Shown here piece by piece: positions 45,198 to 54,172 of a stretch of 64,000 nt of DNA. The position numbers were made by a program, and so were the translations under genes. The notes under the pieces were generated by a model that was given only the letters and a program-made list of their open reading frames with translations, had not been told where the DNA came from and did not search any database. Each line of letters starts with the position of its first letter. The stretch's first letter is position 1. The stretch is from Singulisphaera sp045290345 (GTDB lineage Bacteria > Planctomycetota > Planctomycetia > Isosphaerales > Isosphaeraceae), in NCBI RefSeq assembly GCF_045290345.1, contig NZ_CP155447.1, positions 5,456,001 through 5,520,000 on the forward strand. The letters are read 5' to 3'.

Positions 45198-45700
45198 ACC
45201 CAACGTCCAAGGCCATCTACACCCCACCTCGTCCCAATCTCGGACCAGAAGCTCCCCTGGCCGAATCCCCCCCTTGGTTCGGGCTCGGGGTCGGGCTCGC
45301 GCTGGCCGGCGTCGGCTCGGCATTCCTCCTTCGAAGACGCCGGCGGCGAAAGCCGACCCCACCAACCACAAAGCAACGTCCGGGCGTACCGGAAGAGGGT
45401 TCAGTCTCCCCACATGAGCGAATGATCGCCTGGTCGCTCTCTATCCGCGAATCAATGGCCGACGCCTTCGGCTCCGCCTGGCTGGCCAAGACCACCGAGG
45501 AAATCGCCAACGATTCCACCTTGGTCGACGCGATCGGTCCCGAGCCCGCCGAGCGGCTCATCGCCTTCCTGGCCGAGGCCGATCGAGCCAAATTCGCCAA
45601 CTCGCTCGAGCTCCTATCCTCAACCGTGGCCGAGGCCGAGCTTCACGAACTGATCAACATCATTGCGCAGTCCAACCCAAAACCATCCCCTCACATCTAA
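45194..45700 (+). CDS. Membrane protein coupled to DUF58 (DUF4381-like)
   Basis: A 168-residue protein. It starts with GTG overlapping the DUF58 stop (GTGA). The N-terminus is Pro-rich, followed by one membrane helix ('WFGLGVGLALAGVGSAFLL') and an Arg-rich stop-transfer (RRRRRRK), then a helical cytoplasmic domain ('LSIRESMADAFGSAWLAKTTEEIANDSTLVDAIG' and 'LIAFLAEADRAKFANSLELLSSTVAEAELHELINII'). This layout matches the small membrane protein found after DUF58 in planctomycete MoxR-Bat loci; I give DUF4381-like as a guess. Codon use agrees with coding. Confidence 0.7.
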   Translation: MNPTSKAIYTPPRPNLGPEAPLAESPPWFGLGVGLALAGVGSAFLLRRRRRRKPTPPTTKQRPGVPEEGSVSPHERMIAWSLSIRESMADAFGSAWLAKTTEEIANDSTLVDAIGPEPAERLIAFLAEADRAKFANSLELLSSTVAEAELHELINIIAQSNPKPSPHI

Positions 45701-45906
45701 ACTCGCCGACCAACCGTAATTCGGCCTCCCCCTGTTCCAAAGCATCGACCCCAGTCAGCCTCCAGCCCGAGGGGAAACCGCGATCGGTTTCGCTAGGACA
45801 GAGAGCCGAGACGAAGCCCAAGCGGCAACGGCGAAGGACCGACGAGAAACGACAGGAGGGGGACATGAGCGAGAAGAGCACCTGTCGCGTGCGACGCAAA
45901 CCGGCG

Positions 45907-47196
45907 TCACTTATGAGCCCGGCTGACCTCATCCTGGCGGAAACGAACGCCGAGCGTATCGGTCTGGTCGATCCCGGTCCGCAGCCGGACACGCCAGGTC
46001 ATCTGGGGGGACAGGCGGTCGGAGACGTCCGGCGCACTGACCAACCAGGTCACGTACGACTCGCCGGGCTGAAGCTCTTTGAACGTTTGACCTCGGATCG
46101 ACCACTCGCTATCGACCGCCAGAGGATACATCGCGATCGGTCCTCCCTTGGCCGACTCGATGAAGCTATCCGGTCCTCCTCGATCGCGCTCGCGGAGAAA
46201 CGCTTCGTCAAGTGGAACAAAAATCGAGTCCGAGGAGACATTCTTGAGCTTCACCTTGAGTTTGAGGGCATTGGCTCCACCACCGCGATACTCGGACTCG
46301 TCGAAGGTCTGCTCCAACTCGACCGATCCCAAAGCAATCGTCAGCGGGGTGACCTCCAGTGAGCCGCTTCGGATCGGTTGCCCCAACTTGGTCAGGTGGT
46401 CCTCAGCGATGGGCAGCGGAGGGACCCACTTGCGTGACTGGTCGGCCCTTCGACCGGGATCGAGTCGATTCTCAGCCGCCGGGAAGAGGTCCGCTTCCTC
46501 CCCTTCGCGAAGCTTGCGGCCGCTGAAGAGAACCCAGAGGAGCCCGAGCGTCACCGCGCTGGCATAGCTGAACAGCAAGAGGTTCGGCCACGACCTCCCA
46601 CGGTGAGGAAGTTCCTCGTCGTCCTCCTCATCGTCCTCGTCCGGCACGGAATCGCCTGTCTTCGGGGGTGATGGCCCATCAAGCCGGATCGCCAGAGGGA
46701 CCTGAAACTCCGCCACGGACTCGACCGGCGATGGCTCCGATGGATCCAACCCGGTGAGGGCTGCAAGCGCCAAGAGAGCATCGAAAGATCCGGCCGGCCC
46801 CGATTCCGAAGGAAGTTGCTCACGACTTGATGGATTGAGGCCCGGAGGGAGCTCGAGAACCTCCGGGTTGGAGGGGGGAAACGCCGAGACCAGGGCCGAC
46901 GCTTCGGGGGAACTTGGCTCGACAGGATCAGGAGGCAATTCCGGCTCGGGGACGAGACGCGGCTCCGGCTCCGTCGTCGAAAATGCCCCTAGAAACGGGT
47001 CAGGCGCAGGTTGTGTGATCGATTCGGCCAGAAGCCTGTTGAGCTCATCGCCGCTGCTACTCGAATAAGGAGGGAGCGGGAGTGAGGGATCTTTCTCCCC
47101 CTCGGTCGTCGGCGAAGTTCCAGGCTCGTGAAGACCGGAGGAAGAAGCATCAGACCTCGGCACGTCGAGCGCGGGATCATGGGTCTCACTGCTCAT
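45907..47196 (-). CDS. Membrane protein with DUF4352-like C-terminal domain
   Basis: A 429-residue protein. The first 215 residues are acidic, Pro/Ser-rich and of low complexity, probably disordered and cytoplasmic. One membrane helix ('LLLFSYASAVTLGLLWVLFSG') follows, then an extracytoplasmic domain of about 170 residues ('LEVTPLTIALGSVEL', 'LKLKVKLKNVSSDSIFVPLDEAF', 'SYVTWLVSAPDV') with the beta-sandwich look of DUF4352-type domains. Catalytic residues are not evident. GGAG lies about 11 bases before the ATG. It begins 22 bases after bioD on the same strand and may be part of that run, without an obvious link to biotin. Confidence 0.75.
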   Translation of the reverse strand: MSSETHDPALDVPRSDASSSGLHEPGTSPTTEGEKDPSLPLPPYSSSSGDELNRLLAESITQPAPDPFLGAFSTTEPEPRLVPEPELPPDPVEPSSPEASALVSAFPPSNPEVLELPPGLNPSSREQLPSESGPAGSFDALLALAALTGLDPSEPSPVESVAEFQVPLAIRLDGPSPPKTGDSVPDEDDEEDDEELPHRGRSWPNLLLFSYASAVTLGLLWVLFSGRKLREGEEADLFPAAENRLDPGRRADQSRKWVPPLPIAEDHLTKLGQPIRSGSLEVTPLTIALGSVELEQTFDESEYRGGGANALKLKVKLKNVSSDSIFVPLDEAFLRERDRGGPDSFIESAKGGPIAMYPLAVDSEWSIRGQTFKELQPGESYVTWLVSAPDVSDRLSPQMTWRVRLRTGIDQTDTLGVRFRQDEVSRAHK

Positions 47197-47218
47197 CGCT
47201 CGATCTCCTCAAAACGCC

Positions 47219-47980
47219 TCAGCCGGGAGTCGCCCCCTCAGCAAAAAGCTCCCGATATCTTGGCCTTTCGGATCGATCATACCACTCCATGCTTGCGAGT
47301 GCGATTGCAAATGCTTCTTCGTCAAGTTCGTAAGGGAGTTCCCCAAGGATGCCGATCGGCCCGACGTGTCGGGCGAGTTCTTCGGCGTTGGTCGCTTCCG
47401 CCAGGTCTGCGCCCTCAACGCCGGGTTCGGAGCGGTTGAGCACGATCCCAGCCACGCGAAGGCCACGTCGTTGCGCGCACTCGACCGTCATCAGCGTGTG
47501 GTTCAAGGTTCCCAACCCCCTGCGAGCCACGATCAGGAGTGGATAGTCGAGCGCCTTGGCCAGATCGGCCACGGTCATCCGATCCGCCAAGGGAGCGAGA
47601 AACCCACCCACTCCCTCGACAACCATGACGTCGGCTCGCTCGGACCACCATCCGAGGGCGTCGCGCACTCCTTGAAGTACCTTGTCGGGCGAGAGTGGTG
47701 TTCCCAAGCGGCGGGCCGCCACGGAGGGGGCCAACGGTTCCTCGAACACCAGCGGCACCACGCGTTCAAGAGGAATCGAGCCGCCGACCGCGCGGATCAA
47801 GGCTTCGCCATCCTCACACTCCCAGCCTTCGCCGCGCCGCACTGCGCCTGTCGCGACTGGCTTGAGAACCCCGACGCGTCGTCCTTGCCCGGTCAGGATC
47901 CGAGCGATCGCGGCGGCCACCCGCGTTTTTCCCACACCGGTGTCGGTGCCGACGACGAAGAGTCCCGGGGGAATCGTCAC
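47219..47980 (-). CDS. bioD: Dethiobiotin synthetase
   Basis: A 253-residue ATP-dependent enzyme that closes the ureido ring of dethiobiotin from 7,8-diaminopelargonate and CO2. The P-loop 'VVGTDTGVGKTRVAAAIA', 'GVLKPVATGA', 'VMVVEGVGGFLAPL' and 'GIVLNRSEP' are BioD hallmarks. The GTG start overlaps the bioA stop (GTGA), indicating coupled translation. No bioB, bioF or bioH is in the window. The product is normal in length. Confidence 0.95.
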   Translation of the reverse strand: MTIPPGLFVVGTDTGVGKTRVAAAIARILTGQGRRVGVLKPVATGAVRRGEGWECEDGEALIRAVGGSIPLERVVPLVFEEPLAPSVAARRLGTPLSPDKVLQGVRDALGWWSERADVMVVEGVGGFLAPLADRMTVADLAKALDYPLLIVARRGLGTLNHTLMTVECAQRRGLRVAGIVLNRSEPGVEGADLAEATNAEELARHVGPIGILGELPYELDEEAFAIALASMEWYDRSERPRYRELFAEGATPG

Positions 47981-49341
47981 GCTGATCCCTCCGTGATCTC
48001 GACGACGCACCGGAAGAGGATGTCGAGCATCTCGTCGAGTTGCTCCAACGTGATCGCCAAGGGAGGCCAGATGACGAGGGTGTCGCCGAGCGGACGGACG
48101 AGAAGACCGAAGTCGCGTGCTCTCATGCAGACGCGAGCGCCAACCTGCTCGAGCCAAGGATAAGAAGTCTTGGTCGCCTTGTCAGCGACCAGCTCGATGC
48201 CGGCGATCAATCCTCGCTGGCGGGCGTCGCCCACATGGGGAAGCTCCCGGAACGCCGCCAGGCGTTCCGCCAGGCGGTTGACCTTCGGCACCATGTTGGC
48301 GAGAGTCTGCTCCTCGTCGAAGACGCGCAAGCAGGCCAGAGCCACGGCCGCTCCGAGCGGATTCCCACCATAGGTATGGCCATGATAAAACGTCTTCCCT
48401 TCGGCCAACGTCCCCCGGAAGGCAGAGTAGATCTCCTCCGTGGTGAGCGTCGCCGCCAGGGGGAGGTAGCCACCGGTCAGACCTTTCGCCAAGCAGAGGA
48501 TGTCGGGCTGGACCTGCTCCTGCTCGCAGGCGAAGAGCGTTCCAGTTCGGCCAAAGCCGACCGCCACTTCGTCGGCGATCAAGAGCGTGCCGTGGGCCCT
48601 GCTCAGTTCCCGAAGCCCTCGCAAGTATCCGTCGGGGTGGACGATCATCCCCGCCGCGCCCTGCACCAGCGGTTCCACCACGATCGCGACGACCTCACCG
48701 GGGTGCTCAGCCAAAACGCGATCGACGGCATTCAGACAGGCGAGAGCGCAGCTCGGTTGTTGTAGTTCGAGCGGACAGCGATAGCAATGCGGACTGGGAA
48801 CCCGCAGGCTGGGAAAGAGCAAGGGGCCGAACATCGCGTGGAACCGATCGACCCCGCCCACGCTCACATCACCAAGCGTATCGCCATGGTAGGCGCCTCC
48901 CAGGGCCACAAACCGAGTTCGCTTCGGCTCGGGCTCAGCCTTTTGGCGCCAGTACTGGAACGCCATTTTCAAGGCGACTTCCACGGCCGTTGCGCCGTCG
49001 TCGGAGAAGAAGACTCGAGTCAGCCCCTCGGGCGTGAGCTCGACGAGCCGCCGCGCCAGCTCGATGGCCGTGGGGTGGCTGACGCCCAGGAGTGTGGAGT
49101 GAGCGACCTTGTCGAGTTGGTCGCGGATCGCCGCGTCGAGGGTCGGGTGCCTGTGCCCGTGGACGTTGCACCAGAGCGAGCTGACGCCATCGAGATAGCG
49201 CCGGCCCTGGACGTCGAACAGGTAGACTCCCTCGGCGCGGTCGATGACCAACGGTTCCGCCGCCTCCCAGTCGGTGAGCGCGGTGAAAGGATGCCAGAGA
49301 TGGTCACGATCCCAAAGTCGAAGTGTTTCAGGGGTCATCAT
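47977..49341 (-). CDS. bioA: Adenosylmethionine-8-amino-7-oxononanoate aminotransferase
   Basis: A 454-residue PLP enzyme converting 7-keto-8-aminopelargonate to diaminopelargonate, with SAM as the unusual amino donor. 'LWHPFTALTDWEAAEPLVI' and 'YLDGVSSLWCNVHGHRHP' are substrate-binding stretches. The PLP lysine is in 'LCLAKGLTGGYLPLAATLT', with the conserved Asp in 'LIADEVAVGFGRTG'. It starts at the first of two ATGs, overlapping the stop of the upstream SAM hydrolase gene (ATGA), and its own stop overlaps the bioD start. Confidence 0.96.
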   Translation of the reverse strand: MMTPETLRLWDRDHLWHPFTALTDWEAAEPLVIDRAEGVYLFDVQGRRYLDGVSSLWCNVHGHRHPTLDAAIRDQLDKVAHSTLLGVSHPTAIELARRLVELTPEGLTRVFFSDDGATAVEVALKMAFQYWRQKAEPEPKRTRFVALGGAYHGDTLGDVSVGGVDRFHAMFGPLLFPSLRVPSPHCYRCPLELQQPSCALACLNAVDRVLAEHPGEVVAIVVEPLVQGAAGMIVHPDGYLRGLRELSRAHGTLLIADEVAVGFGRTGTLFACEQEQVQPDILCLAKGLTGGYLPLAATLTTEEIYSAFRGTLAEGKTFYHGHTYGGNPLGAAVALACLRVFDEEQTLANMVPKVNRLAERLAAFRELPHVGDARQRGLIAGIELVADKATKTSYPWLEQVGARVCMRARDFGLLVRPLGDTLVIWPPLAITLEQLDEMLDILFRCVVEITEGSA

Positions 49342-50180
49342 TCACTGATAGGTTGGCCACGGTGGAGCGTCTCACCGGGCAGGGTTTCTTTGGATTTCTT
49401 CTTCATCCAGACGGTGGTGCCAGGGCCTGCCGTCAGATGCCGTCCGGCATCACCGTTGACGATCGAGATCTCGATCCAGCCGGTACTGCCGGCCAGGGCC
49501 ACCAGAGTGCCAGCGATTTCGTCGGCATAAGTGCGGCCCAGCCCATCGATTTGGGCGCCGGCCACCTCGATCGTCCAGTCTTCACGCGGCTGTTCGCCAA
49601 GCCGTTTCGCTTCTATGTTCGTGATCAGGTTGCCGAACGAGTCGCGAAGGATCACTTCCCCCACGAAACCGGTCTCGTTCTCGACCGCCTGAATATTGCG
49701 GAGTGTGACGAGCTTCGTTCGAACGGGGCCAAGCTCAGCGGGTTCGCCACCGACGAGCAGGTGCGCGGCGGCCGGCGCCAGGATGTCGCGGCCGTGAAAC
49801 GTCGACGAGACGGGGATCCGTCGAAAAGCAGGGTTGGCAATTTCCCAGATCCCGCTCGGTTGACGATCGCGTGTGACCATGCTCAGCAAGCCGTTGTCGG
49901 GAACCACGAACCAGTGGTCGGCCACCAAGGCGACGATCAGCCGCCGGTCGGTTCCCACCCCGGGGTCGACCACGGCCAGGTGGACCGTCCCCTTCGGAAA
50001 AACATCAATGAGGCCTGAGAGGACAAATGCCCCTTCGAGGATGTTCTGCGGTGAAATGGTGTGGGTCACGTCGACGAATTGCGTGTGGTAGGCCAGCCCC
50101 AGGATCACCCCTTTGACCGCCGCCACGTACAGGCCTTCGCTCCCGAAATCGGTCGTCAGCGTCAGGATGGCTTGTCGCAT
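49338..50180 (-). CDS. SAM hydrolase (DUF62, SAM hydroxide adenosyltransferase)
   Basis: A 280-residue protein of the fluorinase/DUF62 superfamily. Family stretches are 'ILTLTTDFGSEGLYVAAVKGVIL', 'VDVTHTISPQNILEGAFVLSG', 'VHLAVVDPGVGTDRRLIVA', 'WFVVPDNGLLS', 'SSTFHGRDILAPAAAHL' and 'GEVILRDSFGNLITNI'. DUF62 enzymes hydrolyse SAM to adenosine and methionine; the Asp-Arg-His triad members are visible in 'TDFG', 'DRR' and 'FHGRD'. The halogenase loop seen in fluorinase/SalL is not evident. It lies between queF and bioA, overlapping bioA by ATGA. Confidence 0.9.
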   Translation of the reverse strand: MRQAILTLTTDFGSEGLYVAAVKGVILGLAYHTQFVDVTHTISPQNILEGAFVLSGLIDVFPKGTVHLAVVDPGVGTDRRLIVALVADHWFVVPDNGLLSMVTRDRQPSGIWEIANPAFRRIPVSSTFHGRDILAPAAAHLLVGGEPAELGPVRTKLVTLRNIQAVENETGFVGEVILRDSFGNLITNIEAKRLGEQPREDWTIEVAGAQIDGLGRTYADEIAGTLVALAGSTGWIEISIVNGDAGRHLTAGPGTTVWMKKKSKETLPGETLHRGQPISE

Positions 50181-50248
50181 CGCAAATCCGCCCGTCCGGG
50201 TTCACCCATCGTCCCCTCGGCTCCGAAAACGCTCCGAGCGACCTCGAG

Positions 50249-50605
50249 CTATGCCTTGGGGGACGATTGCGCCTCGTAGTGGGCGGTGATCCGCGAAGAG
50301 ATTCCCCCCCGTGGCGTGAAGTTTCCGACCACACGCATCCGCCGTGGCTGGCAGGCGCCAACCAGGTCATCGAGCATCGTGTTGATCGAATGCTCGTAGA
50401 AGATCCCACGGTCGCGAAAGCTGAAGAGATAGAGCTTCAAACTTTTGAGTTCAATGCATGTGGCGGCGGGGACGTAGGTAATAATGATTGTACCAAAGTC
50501 GGGTTGCCCCGTTTTCGGGCAAACCGCCGTGAATTCGGGACAAGTGATCTCGATCTCGTATTCGCGATCGGGAAATTGGTTCGGGAACGACTCCAAAGCC
50601 GCCAT
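50249..50605 (-). CDS. queF: NADPH-dependent preQ0 reductase
   Basis: A 118-residue unimodular QueF that reduces 7-cyano-7-deazaguanine to preQ1 for queuosine synthesis. The catalytic Cys and Asp are in 'EFTAVCPKTGQPDFGTI', and the QueF motif is 'CIELKSLKLYLFSFRDRGIFYEH'. 'PRGGISSRI' near the C-terminus is typical. The start ATG at 'MAALESFPNQFPDREYEIEI' has GAGGAG about 9-14 bases upstream. It is the first gene of the minus-strand run, 68 bases ahead of the SAM hydrolase gene. Other queuosine genes are not in view. Confidence 0.95.
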   Translation of the reverse strand: MAALESFPNQFPDREYEIEITCPEFTAVCPKTGQPDFGTIIITYVPAATCIELKSLKLYLFSFRDRGIFYEHSINTMLDDLVGACQPRRMRVVGNFTPRGGISSRITAHYEAQSSPKA

Positions 50606-51025
50606 CAGTCGACTCCTCGCTGAGCAGATCAAAGCCGGCGGGGAACAGAACTCCGCCACTCCCCGGCTCGCCAGCTCCGATTGTAGCGAAAAACGTCAAA
50701 AGCGGTACGGCCTTGGAGCAGGATCGTTTCCAAAAGGCCGTCGATATCACCCCGTTCAGGGCAGTGCGTTGCGGCTCACGACGGACTGGTAATCGAGGAT
50801 GGAAGGAAAAAACCGACAACCGGTGTCAATCCCGAAGAGGTGGTCTCTTGATTCCTCGCCGTATTGTGGTAAGTGTATGAGATGCCTCGGATCCTGCCTC
50901 GGTCGACGGACCGGTTGTGATCCGGTCTAACCCCGAGCGGCCCGCCTGCGGGACCGGCCTTTGAAGTGTAGACCCACCTCGGCCTGGTGGAGTGCGGTTC
51001 CGATCCTGGATCAGGAGTCTGCCCG
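50606..51025. other. Divergent promoter region queF / STAS gene
   Basis: Separates the minus-strand queF run from the plus-strand STAS gene. AGGAG ahead of ATG 51026 is the STAS ribosome site. Neither a preQ1-type riboswitch pattern nor any other RNA element was recognised, though a preQ1 aptamer is small enough to be missed by eye. Confidence 0.4.
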
Positions 51026-51439
51026 ATGTCGCAAGCCTCTCGTCGTCACCTTCGCCTGGAAAACATCGACGGAGTCACGGTGGTCAGTTTCGTCGACACC
51101 AAGATCGTGACCGAAGAGAATATTCAGGAAGTGGGTGACCAGCTTTACAGCTTGGTCGAAGACGAGGGACACAAGCAGCTCTTGCTCAACTTCGGCAACG
51201 TTCAGTATCTCTCGAGCGCCGCGCTGGGCAAGCTGATTAACCTCAAGAAAAAGGTGGGAGCGGTCAAGGGCAAACTCAAGCTCTGCTGCATCCACCCCGA
51301 TCTGCTCGAGGTCTTCCGAATCACCCGTCTCGACCAGGTTTTGAGATTTACCCGAAGAGCAGTCGGCACTCGACAAATATTGAAACCGGACGACGCGACC
51401 GGCCAGCTAGCTCTCCTCCTGGATTTGTCGCCTGACTGA
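51026..51439 (+). CDS. STAS-domain anti-sigma factor antagonist
   Basis: A 137-residue SpoIIAA/RsbV-like protein. 'ENIDGVTVVSFVDTKIVTEENIQEVGDQLYSLVEDEGHKQLLLNFGNVQYLSSAALGKLINLKKKV' is the STAS fold, with the phosphorylatable Ser in 'YLSSAALGKL'. These proteins bind anti-sigma factors or serine kinases in partner-switching circuits. No kinase, phosphatase or sigma factor is adjacent. AGGAG lies 8 bases before the ATG; the upstream open frame lacks similarity. It is followed by a nested palindrome and then mutS. Confidence 0.9.
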   Translation: MSQASRRHLRLENIDGVTVVSFVDTKIVTEENIQEVGDQLYSLVEDEGHKQLLLNFGNVQYLSSAALGKLINLKKKVGAVKGKLKLCCIHPDLLEVFRITRLDQVLRFTRRAVGTRQILKPDDATGQLALLLDLSPD

Positions 51440-51445
51440 AATTAA

Positions 51446-51504
51446 GAGCGGCCGGGTCGGCCGCCGCGGGCCATTTGGCCAAGCGACGGCCGACCCGGCC
51501 GCTC
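51446..51504 (+). terminator. Nested perfect palindrome after STAS gene
   Basis: A perfect 18-bp inverted repeat (arms 51446-51463 and 51487-51504) encloses a second small hairpin GGCCA-TT-TGGCC. It begins 6 bases after the STAS stop and ends 62 bases before mutS. Likely terminator, with no T-run of note. Confidence 0.65.
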
Positions 51505-51566
51505 GTGTTCCCTTCGTTGCGGAATCGAAGCCTGCCCCTCTTCACTGGTCTCGACAGCCCTTCGTC

Positions 51567-54164
51567 ATGAGCGATCCGACCCTAACGCCGATGATGCAGC
51601 AGTATCGCGAGCTCAAGGCTCGCGATCCCGATGCGCTCTTGCTCTTCCGCATGGGCGACTTCTACGAGATGTTCGGCGAGGATGCCGAGCGGGCCGCCCC
51701 CCTGCTCGGCCTCGCTCTGACCGCGCGCGATAAAGGCCCCAACGCCATCCCGATGGCGGGCTTCCCTCATCCCGCGCTGGAGACTTACCTCGCCAAGCTC
51801 GTCCAAGCCGGCCAGCGCGCGGCGGTTTGCGAGCAAGTCGAAGATCCGAAGCAGGCCAAAGGCCTCGTCAAGCGCGAGGTTGTCCGGGTGGTGACACCGG
51901 GCACCTTGACCGACGAGGCCCTGCTCGATCCGAAGAGCGCCAACTACCTGGCGGCCGTCGTCGAATCCGGGGGGAAGCTCGGCCTGGCCTGGGTTGAACT
52001 CTCCACCGGCCGGTTCTCGCTGACGGGAGTCTCCCGGACCGAGTTGACGGACGAGATGGCCCGGCTCAACCCGGCCGAGACCTTGGTCTCGGAGACCAGC
52101 CTCGACGCTCCTTGGGTCCGCACCTTGCGAACCCACCTCGGGCCGACGATTACCTCCCGGCCATCCTGGGATTTCGTCCTGGAGCAAGCGCGAAACACCC
52201 TGAACGAGCACTTCGGCATCACGACCTTGGCCGGGTTCGGCATTGACGACCAGGCCCCCGAGGCCGCGGCGGCCGGGGCCCTGGTGGCCTATCTCCGCGA
52301 TACCCAGAAGTCATCGCTCGGCCACCTGACGCGGCTAACGCCTTATCGTCGGGCCGATGTCCTGGCGCTCGACGAAATGACGCGCCGGAGCCTCGAACTG
52401 ACCCGGACCCTGCGGGACGGCAAGCGGGACGGTTCGCTCCTCCAGGTCATCGACCGGAGCAGCACGCCCATGGGGGCCCGGCTCCTGGCCGACTGGCTCA
52501 CCTCCCCCTTGACCCACCTCGAACCGATTGCCGAACGGCACGAAGCCGTGGGTGAACTGCTCGGCGACTCGTTGTTGCGAAGCGACCTCCGCGCGTCGCT
52601 GGGCCAAGCGTACGACCTCGAGCGTCTGGCGGCTCGGGTCGGGACCGGCCGCGCCACCCCGCGCGACCTCGGTGCCCTGGCCCGGACGCTCGCCCTCCTC
52701 CCCAAAATCCGGGCGCGACTGACCGCCCGCTCCTCGAAGCGGCTCAACCAGCTCGAGGCGGCGCTGGAACTCTGCCCCGAAGTCCGATCGGCCATCGAGG
52801 CCGCCCTGGTCGACGACCCTCCCCTCACAATCAAGGAAGGGGGCCTGATCCGCGAGGGCTACCACCCCGACCTCGACGAACTGCGCGAGATCGCGCGAGG
52901 TGGGAAGTCATGGATCGCCAGGTTCCAGTCCGAGCAGGTTCGCCGGACCGGGATCGCGAACCTCAAGGTTGGCTTCAACAAGGTCTTCGGCTACTACATC
53001 GAGATTAGCCACGCGCAAGGCTCGAAGGTCCCCCCCGAATTCATTCGCAAGCAGACGGTCAAGAACGCCGAGCGCTACATCACTCCCGAGCTCAAGGAGT
53101 ACGAAGACAAGGTTCTCCGTGCGGAGGATCGAGCAAACGAACTTGAATATGAGCTCTTTACGACCCTTCGCGACCGGGTGGCGGCCGAGGCACCCCGTTT
53201 GATCCAGGCGGGAGCCGTCCTGGCCCAGGTCGACGTGCTCTCCGCACTCGCCGAGCTGGCCGCGCGACACGGCTACTGCCGCCCCGAGATGGTGGCCGAG
53301 CCGGCCCTCGAAATCGAGGTCGGGCGCCATCCCGTGCTGGACGTGCTCATGCCCCCGGGCGACTTCGTCCCCAACGACACCCGGCTCAGCCCCAACGACG
53401 GCACGATCGTCGTGATCACAGGGCCGAACATGGCGGGCAAAAGCACCTTCATCCGCCAGGTGGCCCTGCTCACGATCCTGGCTCAAATCGGCAGTTTCGT
53501 CCCGGCCCGGCGCGCCCGGATCGGGATCGTCGACCGCCTCTTCGCCCGCGTCGGCGCTACCGACGAGCTCAGCCGAGGGCAGAGCACGTTCATGGTCGAG
53601 ATGACCGAGACCGCCAACATCCTCAACAACGCCACGGCGAGCAGTCTGGTCATCCTCGATGAGATCGGCCGAGGCACCAGTACCTTCGACGGCATCTCCC
53701 TGGCCTGGGCGATTACCGAGCACCTCCACGACGTGGTTGGTTGCCGCACCCTGTTCGCAACCCACTATCACGAACTTGTCGAACTCGAAAAAACCAAGCC
53801 GAGATTGCGGAACGCGAACGTCGCGGTTCGCGAGAGCGAAGGAGAGATCGTCTTCCTCCACCGGATCGTCCCAGGGGGAGCCGACCAGAGCTACGGGATT
53901 CACGTCGCGCGATTGGCCGGCGTCCCTGCCCCGGTGCTCGAACGGTCACGCGAGATCCTGGCCTTCCTCGAGAAGCAGCATGGTCCCGACCCGGGACCAC
54001 CGGCTGGCCCGATCCGCAAAGTCAAGTCGGGCCGTGCCTTGACCGGCAGCCTTTTCGCCGCATTGCCCGACCCGTTACTCGAAGAGCTTCGCAAGGTCGA
54101 CCCGGCCAGCCTATCGCCGGAAGCGGCCGTGGAGTTCGTCAAACGACTCCGCGAACTGGCTTGA
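51567..54164 (+). CDS. mutS: DNA mismatch repair protein MutS
   Basis: An 865-residue full-length MutS1. The mismatch-recognition motif 'LLFRMGDFYEMFGEDAE' (Phe-x-Glu) is near residue 30. The connector and lever domains follow, with 'NLKVGFNKVFGYYIEISHAQ' in the core. The ATPase has Walker A 'ITGPNMAGKSTFIRQVALL' and Walker B 'SSLVILDEIGRGTSTFDGI', with 'CRTLFATHYHELVELE' after it. It recognises base mismatches and recruits MutL, which is not in the window. The start is the ATG at 'MSDPTLTPMMQQYRELKARDPDALL'. Confidence 0.98.
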   Translation: MSDPTLTPMMQQYRELKARDPDALLLFRMGDFYEMFGEDAERAAPLLGLALTARDKGPNAIPMAGFPHPALETYLAKLVQAGQRAAVCEQVEDPKQAKGLVKREVVRVVTPGTLTDEALLDPKSANYLAAVVESGGKLGLAWVELSTGRFSLTGVSRTELTDEMARLNPAETLVSETSLDAPWVRTLRTHLGPTITSRPSWDFVLEQARNTLNEHFGITTLAGFGIDDQAPEAAAAGALVAYLRDTQKSSLGHLTRLTPYRRADVLALDEMTRRSLELTRTLRDGKRDGSLLQVIDRSSTPMGARLLADWLTSPLTHLEPIAERHEAVGELLGDSLLRSDLRASLGQAYDLERLAARVGTGRATPRDLGALARTLALLPKIRARLTARSSKRLNQLEAALELCPEVRSAIEAALVDDPPLTIKEGGLIREGYHPDLDELREIARGGKSWIARFQSEQVRRTGIANLKVGFNKVFGYYIEISHAQGSKVPPEFIRKQTVKNAERYITPELKEYEDKVLRAEDRANELEYELFTTLRDRVAAEAPRLIQAGAVLAQVDVLSALAELAARHGYCRPEMVAEPALEIEVGRHPVLDVLMPPGDFVPNDTRLSPNDGTIVVITGPNMAGKSTFIRQVALLTILAQIGSFVPARRARIGIVDRLFARVGATDELSRGQSTFMVEMTETANILNNATASSLVILDEIGRGTSTFDGISLAWAITEHLHDVVGCRTLFATHYHELVELEKTKPRLRNANVAVRESEGEIVFLHRIVPGGADQSYGIHVARLAGVPAPVLERSREILAFLEKQHGPDPGPPAGPIRKVKSGRALTGSLFAALPDPLLEELRKVDPASLSPEAAVEFVKRLRELA

Positions 54165-54172
54165 ACCTTGAG

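Noticed and set aside
44265..45700. Possible MoxR-Bat operon
   Set aside because: DUF58 and a membrane protein are present but no MoxR ATPase lies within the window, so the full system cannot be claimed.
50606..51025. preQ1 riboswitch ahead of queF
   Set aside because: The leader is long enough, but I could not identify the conserved aptamer pattern; a covariance-model search would decide.
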